From positions 1-42,573 of the forward strand of contig CAKTUI010000026.1 in NCBI GenBank assembly GCA_934621385.1: a stretch of 42,573 nt of DNA, written 5' to 3'. The stretch is from an uncultured Kiritimatiellota bacterium. Its GTDB lineage: Bacteria; Verrucomicrobiota; Kiritimatiellia; RFP12; UBA1067. Positions 30,131 to 39,558 of this stretch are shown here, piece after piece (positions within the stretch are counted from its first letter, which is position 1; every line of letters begins with the position of its first letter). The position numbers and the translations under genes are program-made. Below the pieces are notes generated by a model that saw nothing but the letters and a program-made list of their open reading frames with translations, searched no databases and was not told the origin of the DNA.

Positions 30131-31561
30131 ATGGCAGTGATACTCGAAAGTGAACGCAAGACGACCAAGGCGCGGATTTTCCTCGCCCTCGTCTATTCGT
30201 TTCTCACGCTCGGTGCACTCACCATGGTCTACCCCTTCGCCGTGATGCTGACGGCGAGCTTCGCCTCATCGTATGACTATTCGCGGCACGAACCCGTTCT
30301 TCGGGCGACCTTCGATCGGAACGACCGCTTCATGCGTTCCATCGCCATGCGCTTCGCTCGGTTTCCCCGCGACATCTACCCCGAGGCTCCTTCGGCGTGG
30401 ACAAGTTGGGAGGCCGTCGCTCGCGACAAGGCGGGCATCAGGGACTTTGCCCAACGGGAACTCGCCACCGTGGAGTCCCCACACAACCGAGACGCGGCAA
30501 AAATCCGCGCCGCACGCTTCGCCCGTGCACTCGCCGAGACAGATGCACGGCATCTCGTCTGCGACTACGATGCCCGCGATGTCGCCCGATTCGTTCAGAA
30601 TCGCTACGGTACGATTGACGCGCTGAACGCCGCCTGGCCCGTCCGCTACCGCTCATTTTTCGACGTCTCCTTCTCCGCCGAGTCGAAGATGCCGCCCGAA
30701 CGAGTCCTGCCAGGAAACGCGAAGTTTGCAACCTGGGATGCCTTCAAAATCTGGTATACCCATGAAGCGATTCGGCGCGGCGATTATGTCTCACGCTCGA
30801 TGCCCTACCCCCTCGCCGACCATGCGGCGGAAATCCGCAACGCCCTGGCCGTACAATTCGTCGAGCACGGCTGGAGGGATTTTTGGGAGGGTGCACTCGC
30901 CAACTACCGACTCGTCGGGGACTATCTCTTTCTGCGCGGACGCGCCTTCGCCAATACGATCATCCTCGTCATTCTCTCCGTCCTCGCCTCGCTGACGGTC
31001 AACCCCCTCGCCGCATACGCGCTCTCGCGCTTCCACCTGCCATCCACCGAACGAATCATCCTATTCCTCCTGGCGACTATGGCCTTTCCAGCGGCCGTGA
31101 CGGCAATTCCAGGCTTTCTGCTCATCCGCGACCTCGGGTTGCTTAACACTTTTGCCGCGCTCATCCTGCCGACCGTGGCCAGTGGAATGTCCATCTTCAT
31201 TCTCAAGGGATTCTTTGACGCGCTTCCCCGCGAACTCTACGAAGCGGCGGCTATTGACGGTGCCGGCGAATGGACGGTCTTCCGCCGGATTACCCTGCCG
31301 ATGACAACACCCATTCTCGCGGTAAATGCGCTCAACTCGTTCATCCACGCCTACTCGTCTTGGGAATGGGCCTTCCTCGTCTGCCAAAAGGAGTCCCACT
31401 GGACGCTCGCCGTCTGGATGTACCAAATGTCACAGACATTCGCCCATCAACCTTGGTGCGTCATGGCCGGATTCGTCCTCGTCTCCCTGCCAACGGCGAT
31501 TGTCTTTCTCGTCTGCCAGCGCGTCATCCTGCGCGGCATCGTACTCCCCTCCATGAAGTAA
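30131..31561 (+). CDS. MalG-type sugar ABC permease with large periplasmic insertion
   Basis: The 476-residue protein is a binding-protein-dependent transport permease of the MalG type, about 200 residues longer than usual. Helix 1 (FLALVYSFLTLGALTMVYPF) is followed by a soluble insertion at about residues 45-270, then five helices. The ATPase-coupling EAA loop is intact (ELYEAAAIDGAGEWTVFRRI). The insertion holds FVQNRYGTIDALNAAW, which resembles a motif of beta-galactosidase-like GH42 barrels. No MalF partner, binding protein or ATPase is in the window, so it is an orphan here and its sugar is unknown. The ATG lies 9 nt after a -10 element. Confidence 0.85.
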   Translation: MAVILESERKTTKARIFLALVYSFLTLGALTMVYPFAVMLTASFASSYDYSRHEPVLRATFDRNDRFMRSIAMRFARFPRDIYPEAPSAWTSWEAVARDKAGIRDFAQRELATVESPHNRDAAKIRAARFARALAETDARHLVCDYDARDVARFVQNRYGTIDALNAAWPVRYRSFFDVSFSAESKMPPERVLPGNAKFATWDAFKIWYTHEAIRRGDYVSRSMPYPLADHAAEIRNALAVQFVEHGWRDFWEGALANYRLVGDYLFLRGRAFANTIILVILSVLASLTVNPLAAYALSRFHLPSTERIILFLLATMAFPAAVTAIPGFLLIRDLGLLNTFAALILPTVASGMSIFILKGFFDALPRELYEAAAIDGAGEWTVFRRITLPMTTPILAVNALNSFIHAYSSWEWAFLVCQKESHWTLAVWMYQMSQTFAHQPWCVMAGFVLVSLPTAIVFLVCQRVILRGIVLPSMK

Positions 31562-31576
31562 GTGCGTGGATACAAT

Positions 31577-31610
31577 TCAGGCGGGTTCTTTTGCAAAAGA
31601 ACCCGCCTGA
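31577..31610. terminator. Bidirectional terminator between the permease gene and purB
   Basis: A perfect 34-bp palindrome whose 17-bp arms begin TCAGGCGGGTTCTTTTG lies between two convergent genes. The T and A tracts sit inside the stem, as in many bidirectional terminators. Confidence 0.8.
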
Positions 31611-31629
31611 TTGCGCCTAAATGTCGCGC

Positions 31630-32991
31630 TTAGGCGAGTTTCGCCAATTTCGCGGCAAGCCCAACATAAGTCGCCGGGGTCATTTTCAAGAGTCGCTTCT
31701 TGTCCGCCTCAGGCAACGGAAGCGCCGCGACAAAATCGCGCATAATCTCCGCCGTCACCCGACGACCACGCGTCAGTTCCTTGAGCCGCTCGTACGGATG
31801 ATCCATCCCGACCTTTCGCATCACGGTCTGAATCGGCTCGGCGAGCACTTCCCAGTTATGGTCGAGGTCGTCGGCCAGCCGCTCCTCGTTCAGTTCAAGC
31901 TTGCCAAGGCCCTTCACGGTCGAGCGGATGGCGATGAGCGTATAGCCAAAGCCAACGCCCATATTGCGGAGCGTCGTCGAGTCGGTCAGGTCGCGCTGCA
32001 TTCGTGAAATCGGAAGCTTACGGGCCATGAAGCCCATCACCGCATTCGCCAGACCCAGATTGCCCTCGGAGTTCTCAAAGTCAATCGGATTCACCTTGTG
32101 GGGCATCGTCGAAGAGCCAATCTCGCCCTTCACCGTCCGCTGCTTGAAGTAGCCCATCGAGACATACATCCAAACATCGCGGTCAAAGTCCAGAAGAACC
32201 GAGTTCCAGCGCTGAATGGCATCGAAGAGTTCCGCAATGCCATCGTGGGACTCAATCTGAGTTGTCAGGCGATTCTGCCGAAGTCCGAGCGACTCAATGA
32301 CACCCCGCGCGAGTTTCTCCCAGTTCACATCCGGATAAGCGGAGAGATGCGCATTGAAGTTGCCGACTGCGCCATTCATCTTCGCCGGCATCACGAGACG
32401 ATCGATTTCGCCCGCCTGACGGCGGAGACGCGCCGAGACGACGGCCAGTTCCTTACCGACCGTCGTCGGACTCGCCGGCTGTCCATGCGTGTGCGCCAGC
32501 ATGGGGACCTTCGCAGTGGCCTTCGCGAGCGCGGCAATCTTTTCCGTCACCTCGTCCATTGCCGCACGAAGCACGGCCTTGCCATCGCGCAACATGAGCG
32601 CATGGCTCATGTTGTTGATATCCTCGCTCGTGCAGGCGAAGTGGATGAACTCACTGCGGGACTCAAGCGTCGTCCCCTTCACCTTCTCCTTCAGAAAGTA
32701 CTCAATCGCCTTGACGTCGTGGTTCGTCGTCTTCTCGATGTCCTTCACGCGCTGGGCATCCGACAGCGACACATCCGCCGCGATGGCCCGCAATTGCTTG
32801 CGCTCGGCGGCCGTCAGAGCCTTGCACTCACGAATTTCCTTCGCGTCACACAACGCCTCAAGCCACGTGCACTCAACGAGAATGCGCCGCTTGATAAGAC
32901 CATACTCGGAAAAGACCTCGGTCAGTTCGGAACACTTGCTGGCATAACGTCCGTCAATGGGCGAAATCGCCGTCAGGCTATCTGTCTGCAT
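31630..32991 (-). CDS. purB: Adenylosuccinate lyase
   Basis: The 453-residue fumarase-superfamily enzyme acts twice in purine synthesis, releasing fumarate from SAICAR and from adenylosuccinate. Signatures are the start LTAISPIDGRYASK, FIHFACTSEDINN, HTHGQPASPTTVGKE with the catalytic His, and GSSTMPHKVNPIDFENSEGN. The ISPIDGRY start and this signature are characteristic of the E. coli-type PurB. An AAGGA site lies about 10 nt before the ATG. It follows tkt by 24 bp and is probably cotranscribed with it. Confidence 0.97.
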   Translation of the reverse strand: MQTDSLTAISPIDGRYASKCSELTEVFSEYGLIKRRILVECTWLEALCDAKEIRECKALTAAERKQLRAIAADVSLSDAQRVKDIEKTTNHDVKAIEYFLKEKVKGTTLESRSEFIHFACTSEDINNMSHALMLRDGKAVLRAAMDEVTEKIAALAKATAKVPMLAHTHGQPASPTTVGKELAVVSARLRRQAGEIDRLVMPAKMNGAVGNFNAHLSAYPDVNWEKLARGVIESLGLRQNRLTTQIESHDGIAELFDAIQRWNSVLLDFDRDVWMYVSMGYFKQRTVKGEIGSSTMPHKVNPIDFENSEGNLGLANAVMGFMARKLPISRMQRDLTDSTTLRNMGVGFGYTLIAIRSTVKGLGKLELNEERLADDLDHNWEVLAEPIQTVMRKVGMDHPYERLKELTRGRRVTAEIMRDFVAALPLPEADKKRLLKMTPATYVGLAAKLAKLA

Positions 32992-33015
32992 TGAGAATAT
33001 CCTTTTGAGGAGAAC

Positions 33016-34956
33016 TTAGGCAATCGTCTTTGCAACCTCGTAGACGTGCTCGGGCGTAAACCCGAACTCCTCGGCAAGAACCTTGTAAGGGGCCGAGGCA
33101 CCGTAATGGTCGATGGTCACGAACTTCGTCGTCTTGTAATCGAGGCGGAAGCGATCCCAGCCAAAGCGGACACCCGCCTCAACAATCACGCGCTTCTTCA
33201 TCACCTCAGGGATGACCTGCTCGCGATAGTCGCACTTCTGGGCGAAGAAGCGATCCCACGAGGGCATCGAGACGACACGCGCCGACTTGCCTTCTGCAAC
33301 AAGGCGTTTCGCCGCCTCGATGCAGAGCGAAACCTCGCTACCGGACGAGAGGAAGAGAACGGTTGACGAATCCTGAGCACCGCCTTCCCAAATGACATAG
33401 GCTCCACGCGCCACACCCTCGTGCCGAACGCCGTCCAGCACAGGAATGTTCTGCCGCGTCGTCATCAGGCAGCTCGGACCGCTCGTCTGAAGAATCATCT
33501 CGACAAACGCATACTTCGTCTCATTGGCATCCGCCGGACGGAAGGTCGTCACACCCGGCATTGTGCGGAGCGCGGCCATCTGCTCAATCGGCTCGTGCGT
33601 CGGGCCATCCTCGCCCACATAGAAACTGTCATGCGAGAAAATGAAGAGCGACGGCGTCTTCATCAGTGCCGCGAGGCGAATCGCCGGACGACAGTAGTCG
33701 CTGAACACGAAGAACGTTGCCCCGTAGCCACGGAATCCACCAAAGGCCGTGATGCCATTCGCCATCGCCGTCATCGCCAGTTCGCGAATGCCGTAGTGGA
33801 TGTTACGTCCCTCAAAGGAACCCGGGGCAATGTCGCCCAATCCCTTCAGAACGGTCTTATTGCTCGAACCAAGGTCCGCGCTGCCACCGATGAGTTCGGG
33901 CACGACCTTTGCAAGCGCATTCATCACGTCACCACAGGCCGAACGCGTGGCAACCGCCTTGCCCGACTCAAACTGGGGCAAGGCACCAATCAGCTTCATG
34001 TAGTCCGGCTCCGCCCGCGAGGGGACGAGCGCCGCGTTCGCCTTCGTCCAACGACGAGCTAGACGATGCTGGAAAGCCGTGCGGTCCGCAAAGACATCGT
34101 AGACTTCCTGCGGCACGACAAAGCTCTTCTCGGGGTCGAACCCAAAGGCGCGCTTGAGACCGGCAACCTCCTCCGCACCCAACGGTGCCCCGTGTGAATC
34201 AGCCGAATCGTGTTTCGTCGGCGCACCAAAACCAATGTGCGTCGTCGCAATAATCAGCACAGGCTGTCCCGTCACCTTTTCGGCGCGGCGATATGTGCGT
34301 TCGATTTCATCGTAGTTGTGACCATCGCATGTGAACACCTTCCAACCATAACTCTCAAAGCGCTTTTTCGCGTCGTCGTTCATCGCGAGCGCGGTATCGC
34401 CCTCAATTGTGATGTTGTTCGAATCGTAGATGAGAATCAAGTCATCGAGCTTCATCGCCCCAGCCCAACTGCAGGCCTCGTGTGAAATGCCCTCCTCCAT
34501 GTCACCATCACCGCAGAACACCCACGTACGATTGCCCGTCTTGGCCTTCTTGGCGGCAACAGCCAACCCGATGCCCATGGCAATGCCCTGTCCGAGAGGG
34601 CCAGTCGTCACCTCAATTCCCGGCATGACACCACGCTCAGGATGCCCCGCGCAACGCGACCCAAACTGGCGGAAACTCTTCAGTTCGTCCATCGTCACGC
34701 CACCCATGCCCGCGAGGTGGAACAGCGCATAAATCAGCGAACTCGCATGCCCGCCAGAGAAAACGAGACGATCACGGCCATACCACTTCGGGTCCTTCGG
34801 GTCGACATTCAAGTGACGCAGCCACAGGGTGCTGGCAAGATCGGCCATACCCATGGCCACACCAGGATGCCCCGACTTGGCCTTTTCAATCATATCCGCG
34901 CACAGGCAGCGGACAGTATCCGATACGAGTTTTAACTGTTCGTTGGAAATCTTCAT
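33016..34956 (-). CDS. tkt: Transketolase
   Basis: The 646-residue thiamine diphosphate enzyme transfers two-carbon units in the pentose phosphate pathway. It shows KSGHPGVAMGMADLA, the cofactor motif WVFCGDGDMEEGISHEA, HIGFGAPTKHDSADSHGAPLG, and the second-domain motifs GRNIHYGIRELAM and HDSFYVGEDGPTHEPIEQMA. The start at 34956 is preferred over the ATG at 34962. The latter begins immediately after the -10 hexamer and could not be in the transcript, while 34956 sits at the predicted +1. It heads the tkt-purB unit. Confidence 0.97.
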   Translation of the reverse strand: MKISNEQLKLVSDTVRCLCADMIEKAKSGHPGVAMGMADLASTLWLRHLNVDPKDPKWYGRDRLVFSGGHASSLIYALFHLAGMGGVTMDELKSFRQFGSRCAGHPERGVMPGIEVTTGPLGQGIAMGIGLAVAAKKAKTGNRTWVFCGDGDMEEGISHEACSWAGAMKLDDLILIYDSNNITIEGDTALAMNDDAKKRFESYGWKVFTCDGHNYDEIERTYRRAEKVTGQPVLIIATTHIGFGAPTKHDSADSHGAPLGAEEVAGLKRAFGFDPEKSFVVPQEVYDVFADRTAFQHRLARRWTKANAALVPSRAEPDYMKLIGALPQFESGKAVATRSACGDVMNALAKVVPELIGGSADLGSSNKTVLKGLGDIAPGSFEGRNIHYGIRELAMTAMANGITAFGGFRGYGATFFVFSDYCRPAIRLAALMKTPSLFIFSHDSFYVGEDGPTHEPIEQMAALRTMPGVTTFRPADANETKYAFVEMILQTSGPSCLMTTRQNIPVLDGVRHEGVARGAYVIWEGGAQDSSTVLFLSSGSEVSLCIEAAKRLVAEGKSARVVSMPSWDRFFAQKCDYREQVIPEVMKKRVIVEAGVRFGWDRFRLDYKTTKFVTIDHYGASAPYKVLAEEFGFTPEHVYEVAKTIA

Positions 34957-34962
34957 GCGCAT

Positions 34963-34971
34963 ATTATAGCA
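34963..34971 (-). promoter_or_regulatory. Extended -10 promoter of tkt-purB
   Basis: The minus strand reads TGCTATAAT, followed by ATGCGC and then the chosen ATG, so +1 coincides with the start codon. Confidence 0.65.
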
Positions 34972-35057
34972 TATTACGCCAACGAAGGCCTAAACAGCCG
35001 CCCAACGGACGGAAAGGACGGCCTTTTCTGCCATTTTGGGAATGTCAGACGCGATTG

Positions 35058-36509
35058 TTAGCGCACAATGGCCCGGCGGGCCTCCGCCAAATCAGCGAAT
35101 TCACCCGCCGCGACCATCTGGACAATGAGATTACCGATAGCCGTACCCTCGGTCGGACCAGCCACGACCTCCAGCCCCGTCTCTTCGGCCGTCAACTGGT
35201 TCAGGTAGGTGTCACGACTACCGCCCCCCACGACATTGATCGTCGTATAGGACTTGCCAGTAAGGGCCGAAAGTGCCTTCGCCTCACGGGCATAGCACCT
35301 TGCCAAGGAACGGTAGACGCACTGCACGAGTTCGCCGACCGTCGCCGGCGCGGCAAAACCGCCGACCTTGCAGGCCTCGCAAACGGTCGCAATCATCGAT
35401 TCTGGCGCGAAAAAGCGCTTGTCAGCCGCATCCACAACCCCGGGATAGCCAGCGGATGCACGCGCCGCCCGCTCAAGGTCGGCGAATGAATAGTCCCGCC
35501 CTTTCTCCCAGTCCCGAAGGCTCTGGAGTGCCGCGTCCGTCATCGGGGACGACTTGCCCTCCACATACTGAACACCATTCAGCTCGCGGCGAATGGACTG
35601 AATCATCCAAAGCCCCATGATGTTCTTCAGGAAACGGAAGCGCCGCCAAGCCCCACCTTCGTTTGAGAAATTCGCCGCGCAGGCCCCGTCCGTGACGATG
35701 GCTGTCGGATTCTCCACGCCAATCAGCGACCATGTGCCGCTGGAGAGGTAAATCGCCCGGTCGTCCCGCGCCGGCACCGCAAGATAAGCACTCCCCGTGT
35801 CGTGACAGGCCGGGAGCACGACCTGCGCATCAAATCCGACGAGACTGCGAACCGCCGAGGTAAAGCCGCCGAGCACCGTCCCCGGCATCGTCAGCGGATG
35901 AAAGAGCTGACTGGGCAACCCAAGCCGTGCAATCACCTCGCGGTCCCAGTCGCATGTCGTCGCACTGACGAGCGATGTCGTGGAGGCATCCGTGTACTCG
36001 TTCGCCATCCGTCCCGTCAGCACGAAGTTCAGATAGTCCGGAATCATCAGCAGACGGCTCGCCTTCGTGAACTGCTCGGGATGCTCCCGCATAAGTGCCA
36101 TCAGCTGATAGACGGTATTGAATTCCACGCGCTGAATTCCACAATGCGCATAAAGCTCGCGAAAGGGAATGACCGCATCCACCACCTCCATCATTCCCTG
36201 CGTTCGGGCATCACGATAGGCAACCGCATCACCAACCAGAAGCCCAAGTTCATTCACAAGAACGAAGTCGACACCCCAAGTGTCAATGCCGACATAATCG
36301 GGCGCCTTCCCCGCATCCGCCGCCGCCTTGAGTCCCCTGAGGACATTCCGCGCCAGGGCCTGGAGATCCCAGCAGACATGACCGTTCTTGACAATCTGCG
36401 AATTGTCGAAGCGGAAAACCTCCTCCAGCTTAATCTTCCCATCCTCAACCGTGCCGAGAATGTGACGACCTGAACTCGCCCCAATGTCAATTGCCAAATA
36501 ACGCTTCAT
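35058..36509 (-). CDS. rhaB: Rhamnulokinase
   Basis: The 483-residue FGGY-family sugar kinase phosphorylates L-rhamnulose at O1. Features are the N-terminal phosphate-binding YLAIDIGASSGRH, GIDTWGVDFVLVN, the FGGY-type segments LPACHDTGSAYLAVP and YLSSGTWSLIGVE, and the C-terminal nucleotide site NVVGGGSRDTYLNQLTAE. The ATG at 36509 has AGGGGG 8 nt upstream; the upstream frame extension lacks support. It starts 18 bp after the HAD-like gene. No rhamnose isomerase or aldolase is in the window, so closely related sugars remain possible substrates. Confidence 0.93.
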   Translation of the reverse strand: MKRYLAIDIGASSGRHILGTVEDGKIKLEEVFRFDNSQIVKNGHVCWDLQALARNVLRGLKAAADAGKAPDYVGIDTWGVDFVLVNELGLLVGDAVAYRDARTQGMMEVVDAVIPFRELYAHCGIQRVEFNTVYQLMALMREHPEQFTKASRLLMIPDYLNFVLTGRMANEYTDASTTSLVSATTCDWDREVIARLGLPSQLFHPLTMPGTVLGGFTSAVRSLVGFDAQVVLPACHDTGSAYLAVPARDDRAIYLSSGTWSLIGVENPTAIVTDGACAANFSNEGGAWRRFRFLKNIMGLWMIQSIRRELNGVQYVEGKSSPMTDAALQSLRDWEKGRDYSFADLERAARASAGYPGVVDAADKRFFAPESMIATVCEACKVGGFAAPATVGELVQCVYRSLARCYAREAKALSALTGKSYTTINVVGGGSRDTYLNQLTAEETGLEVVAGPTEGTAIGNLIVQMVAAGEFADLAEARRAIVR

Positions 36510-36526
36510 TCGAATGCCCCCTTTCC

Positions 36527-37459
36527 TCAAAAACCCGGCAGGTTCAACTGCCCCGAGACGCACACCTTGCGTCCCTTTGACAAAGTCCGATCGGATGTGT
36601 CGTAGACCACGAACTTGATGCCGTCAAATCGCCGCGATAGTTCAGCCTGAATATAGTCCGAGACACTCTTCACATTGCCACGATCGTCATCCGAAAAGCC
36701 AATGGAGACGAAACGATTGAGTTTGCCGCGTCGCCGGAGCATGTGGAAAATGTGCTCGACAAAATCGCGAATGGCGAACTCCTTGGCCAGTTCTGGCTTG
36801 GCGGCCGTCGTCGCCGTCGCAAGCTTTTCATGGTAGATGGGATCGGCCTGCATCTTCTCCTCGAAACCCGAATAGGTGACGGCCGCATACCGGCAGGAGT
36901 TGAGGTAGTTGTCCAACTCCTCAACATCCGTCCCGAATGTCTCCACCTTGTCGAAGAACCGCCGGTAGCCGCGAAGGTTCGCCAGCATCTCCTCGCGCTC
37001 AGCCTCCGAAAGGGCATAGCGGATAAAAACGCGTACGGCCTTCTGAATGGTCGCCGGCGAATGCCCACGCGCCGTCACAATGGCGAAAAGCCGCCCTTCG
37101 CGAAGGGTCTTCTTCAGTGCATTGTAGCTCGGCCCCGGACGCTCCCCATGCTCAATTTTCTCAAGAGCCGTGACCGTATCCTCGATGAAGTGCGTCGTTC
37201 CCGGCTCATCGGCGAAATTCCGAAAAGCCGCCTTCCACCCGCCATCCACCGGCGGGCGATAGTGCTCGACATCCGTCCGCACGACGGCGAACGCGGCAGT
37301 CGAGAGCTCAACAGGTTCCCATGAGCCGTCTTCCCGACGATGCTCCATGCGAATCTTCGTGGGCATGTGGAGAATGTTGTCGTCCCAGTCGAAGATGTAG
37401 TACTTGAGGTCGCGCTTGGCGACCTCCTCATTCACACGGGGAATCGCCCGCGTCGTCAC
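36527..37459 (-). CDS. HAD-like protein of unknown function
   Basis: The 310-residue protein has a HAD-superfamily pattern: motif I YYIFDWDDNILHMPT with the paired Asp residues, a motif II candidate FAIVTARGHSPATIQ, and an acidic motif IV, SIGFSDDDRGNVKSV. It therefore probably binds Mg2+ and may be a phosphatase or phosphotransferase. I do not recognise a named subfamily or substrate. The start is GTG, overlapping the rimO stop by 4 bp (GTGA). It sits between rimO and rhaB in a long run, which gives no clear hint to its role. Confidence 0.7.
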   Translation of the reverse strand: MTTRAIPRVNEEVAKRDLKYYIFDWDDNILHMPTKIRMEHRREDGSWEPVELSTAAFAVVRTDVEHYRPPVDGGWKAAFRNFADEPGTTHFIEDTVTALEKIEHGERPGPSYNALKKTLREGRLFAIVTARGHSPATIQKAVRVFIRYALSEAEREEMLANLRGYRRFFDKVETFGTDVEELDNYLNSCRYAAVTYSGFEEKMQADPIYHEKLATATTAAKPELAKEFAIRDFVEHIFHMLRRRGKLNRFVSIGFSDDDRGNVKSVSDYIQAELSRRFDGIKFVVYDTSDRTLSKGRKVCVSGQLNLPGF

Positions 37460-38682
37460 GCAACGACTCCCTTGAAGTCAAACCCGCGAACGCCCGTCAG
37501 CCGCACATCCACAAATTCGCCGACCGCGTCACTTTCAACATGGACAACGCCATCGACATCCGGAGCCTGACTTTCCATCCGCGCCACGCCAGGCGCAATG
37601 ACAAGTGCCCGGAACGTCTTGCCGACGAGCCGTTTGGAGCGCACTTTCCAAATCGCCTTCGCCTGCTCCATCACCTGCTTCTCTCGCGCCTCGGCCACCG
37701 CTCGGGAGGGCCGCCCGGCCATCGTCGCCGCCTTCGTCCCCTTCTCCGGCGAAAAGGCAAACGCACCAAGGTGATCGAACTGCATCCGCTTCAAGTCGGC
37801 CAAAAGGCACTGGAACCGCGCCTCCGTCTCACCGGGAAAGCCGGTCATGATGGTCGTGCGAAGCGTCACGCCCGGAATCATCAGACGCAAAGCCTCCGCC
37901 GCGACACGGCTCGCCTCAATCGCCGCCTTGCGATTCATCTTCGCAAGAACCTCCGGCACCGTGTGCTGCAGGGGAATGTCGACGTACTTGACCGAATGCT
38001 TCGCCTGATTCATCCAGTCTATGTAGGCATCCGTAATCTCATTCGGATAGGTATAGAGGACGCGAATCCAGAAATCGCCCTTAATCTTGTCCAGTTCCCA
38101 AAGGAGCTTCGGCAAATCCCAGTCCTTCAGTCCTATGCCATAGAGCATCGGATCCTGCGCAACGATATTCAATTCACGGCATCCACTCTTAATCAGGGCT
38201 TTCGCCTCTTCCAGGATGCTCTCTGGCGGACGCGAACGATATTTGCCGCGAATGCCCGGAATCGCACAGTAGGAACAGCGGTGTGCACAGCCTTCGGCAA
38301 TCTTCAGATAGGCAAAGGCCTTCCCAGTAAAACGGAGTCCAGGTGTCCCAGACTCGACCCAGTCCTTCGGTACGCCCTGCCAAACATCCACGCCCGGGAA
38401 CTTCGCCTTGGCCGATGGATAGCGCTGCGGATAGCATCCAGTAACCACGACGCGCCCGTAATTGCCGCGAGCCTTCAGTTCGAGCGCACGGGTAATTTCC
38501 GCCTCGGCCTCTTCGCGGGCCGATTCGATGAAGGCACAGGTATTGACGATGACGACATCGGCACGGTCCGGATCGGGCGAGAGCGTGCAACCATCCTTGA
38601 GTAGGTTGCCGGCCATCACCTGAAGGTCAACCGCATTCTTGGCGCATCCGAGCGAGACGAGGGCTATTGTTTCTTTGCTCAC
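37456..38682 (-). CDS. rimO: Ribosomal protein uS12 methylthiotransferase RimO
   Basis: RimO is a radical-SAM enzyme with two iron-sulphur clusters that adds a methylthio group to an Asp of ribosomal protein S12. The N-terminal cluster cysteines are in VSLGCAKNAVD, VNTCAFIES and VTGCYPQ. The radical-SAM cluster is GCAHRCSYCAIPGIRG, followed by YTYPNEITD and DIPLQHTVPEVLAKMNR. A C-terminal TRAM-like domain ends the protein. The GTG at 38682 (VSKETIALVSLGCAKN) gives 408 residues; TTG at 38709 would add nine residues without a better ribosome-binding site. MiaB is excluded by the short form and the IPGIRGKYRSRP region. Confidence 0.93.
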   Translation of the reverse strand: MSKETIALVSLGCAKNAVDLQVMAGNLLKDGCTLSPDPDRADVVIVNTCAFIESAREEAEAEITRALELKARGNYGRVVVTGCYPQRYPSAKAKFPGVDVWQGVPKDWVESGTPGLRFTGKAFAYLKIAEGCAHRCSYCAIPGIRGKYRSRPPESILEEAKALIKSGCRELNIVAQDPMLYGIGLKDWDLPKLLWELDKIKGDFWIRVLYTYPNEITDAYIDWMNQAKHSVKYVDIPLQHTVPEVLAKMNRKAAIEASRVAAEALRLMIPGVTLRTTIMTGFPGETEARFQCLLADLKRMQFDHLGAFAFSPEKGTKAATMAGRPSRAVAEAREKQVMEQAKAIWKVRSKRLVGKTFRALVIAPGVARMESQAPDVDGVVHVESDAVGEFVDVRLTGVRGFDFKGVVA

Positions 38683-38727
38683 GGTCAGCTGAAATTTCAA
38701 TCTGAACAATTGGAGGGAATGAAGCCG

Positions 38728-39558
38728 TCACGAAATGACGGCATTATCAATAAGACGCGTCTTACCCGCAAAGGCCGCGATAAGAACGCACGTACCCTTC
38801 TCCACCCGCTTCACGGGCTGCAGGGTCTCAGCATCCACAAACTCAACATAGTCGACGCGCAACCCGGCCTTCTCAAGAGCCTTACCAATCCGCTTCTGCT
38901 CGGACTTGACAGGCGCGCCCGTGGGCTTCACGCTCCTGACGGCGCGCGAAATCGCCAGTGCGGACTCGCGTTCCGCCGCGCTCAAGTAGGTGTTTCGGCT
39001 CGACTTCGCAAGCCCCGAAGCCTCACGCACAATCGGCGCAACGACAATGTCGAGGTCAAAATTCAGGTCGCGGACCATCCGTTTGATGACCTGCGCCTGC
39101 TGGTAGTCCTTCTGACCAAAGACAGCGAAGTCCGGGTGCACCAAGTTGAAGAGCTTCGCAACGACCGTACACACGCCGCGGAAGTGTCCCGGGCGACGCG
39201 CACCGCAAAGCCCCTTCGACAAATCGTCCTCCGTCACATAGACGGAATGGCGGTCGAGATACATATTCGCCGGCGTGGGGAAGAAAATGGCCGTCGCCCC
39301 CGCCGCTCGGCACTTTGCCAAGTCCGCCTTCTCATCCCTTGGATACTTCTCATAGTCCTCATTCGGCCCGAACTGAACCGGGTTCACAAAGACGCTCACC
39401 ACAATTTCATCCGCTTTCCGCTTCTTGGCGGCGGCGATGAGACTCATGTGCCCCTCGTGCAGATACCCCATCGTGGGGACGAGGGCAATCTTCTTGCCGG
39501 CCAACTTGCGGGCGCGGCACCACTTCTGCAACTTCTTCGGATCCCGAAAGATTCTCAT
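38728..39558 (-). CDS. panC: Pantoate-beta-alanine ligase
   Basis: The 276-residue enzyme joins pantoate and beta-alanine using ATP to make pantothenate. The nucleotidyltransferase HxGH motif is in VPTMGYLHEGHMSLI, the second motif in VSVFVNPVQFGPNEDYEKYP, and the KMSKS-like region in GLAKSSRNTYLS. KDYQQAQVIKRMVRDL is also typical. The ATG overlaps the nfo stop by 4 bp. panB and panD are not in the window. It precedes rimO by 45 bp. Confidence 0.96.
   Translation of the reverse strand: MRIFRDPKKLQKWCRARKLAGKKIALVPTMGYLHEGHMSLIAAAKKRKADEIVVSVFVNPVQFGPNEDYEKYPRDEKADLAKCRAAGATAIFFPTPANMYLDRHSVYVTEDDLSKGLCGARRPGHFRGVCTVVAKLFNLVHPDFAVFGQKDYQQAQVIKRMVRDLNFDLDIVVAPIVREASGLAKSSRNTYLSAAERESALAISRAVRSVKPTGAPVKSEQKRIGKALEKAGLRVDYVEFVDAETLQPVKRVEKGTCVLIAAFAGKTRLIDNAVIS

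Noticed and set aside
34957..34962. ATG at 34962 as the transketolase start
   Set aside because: It begins directly after the -10 hexamer, upstream of the predicted transcription start; ATG at 34956 is at +1.
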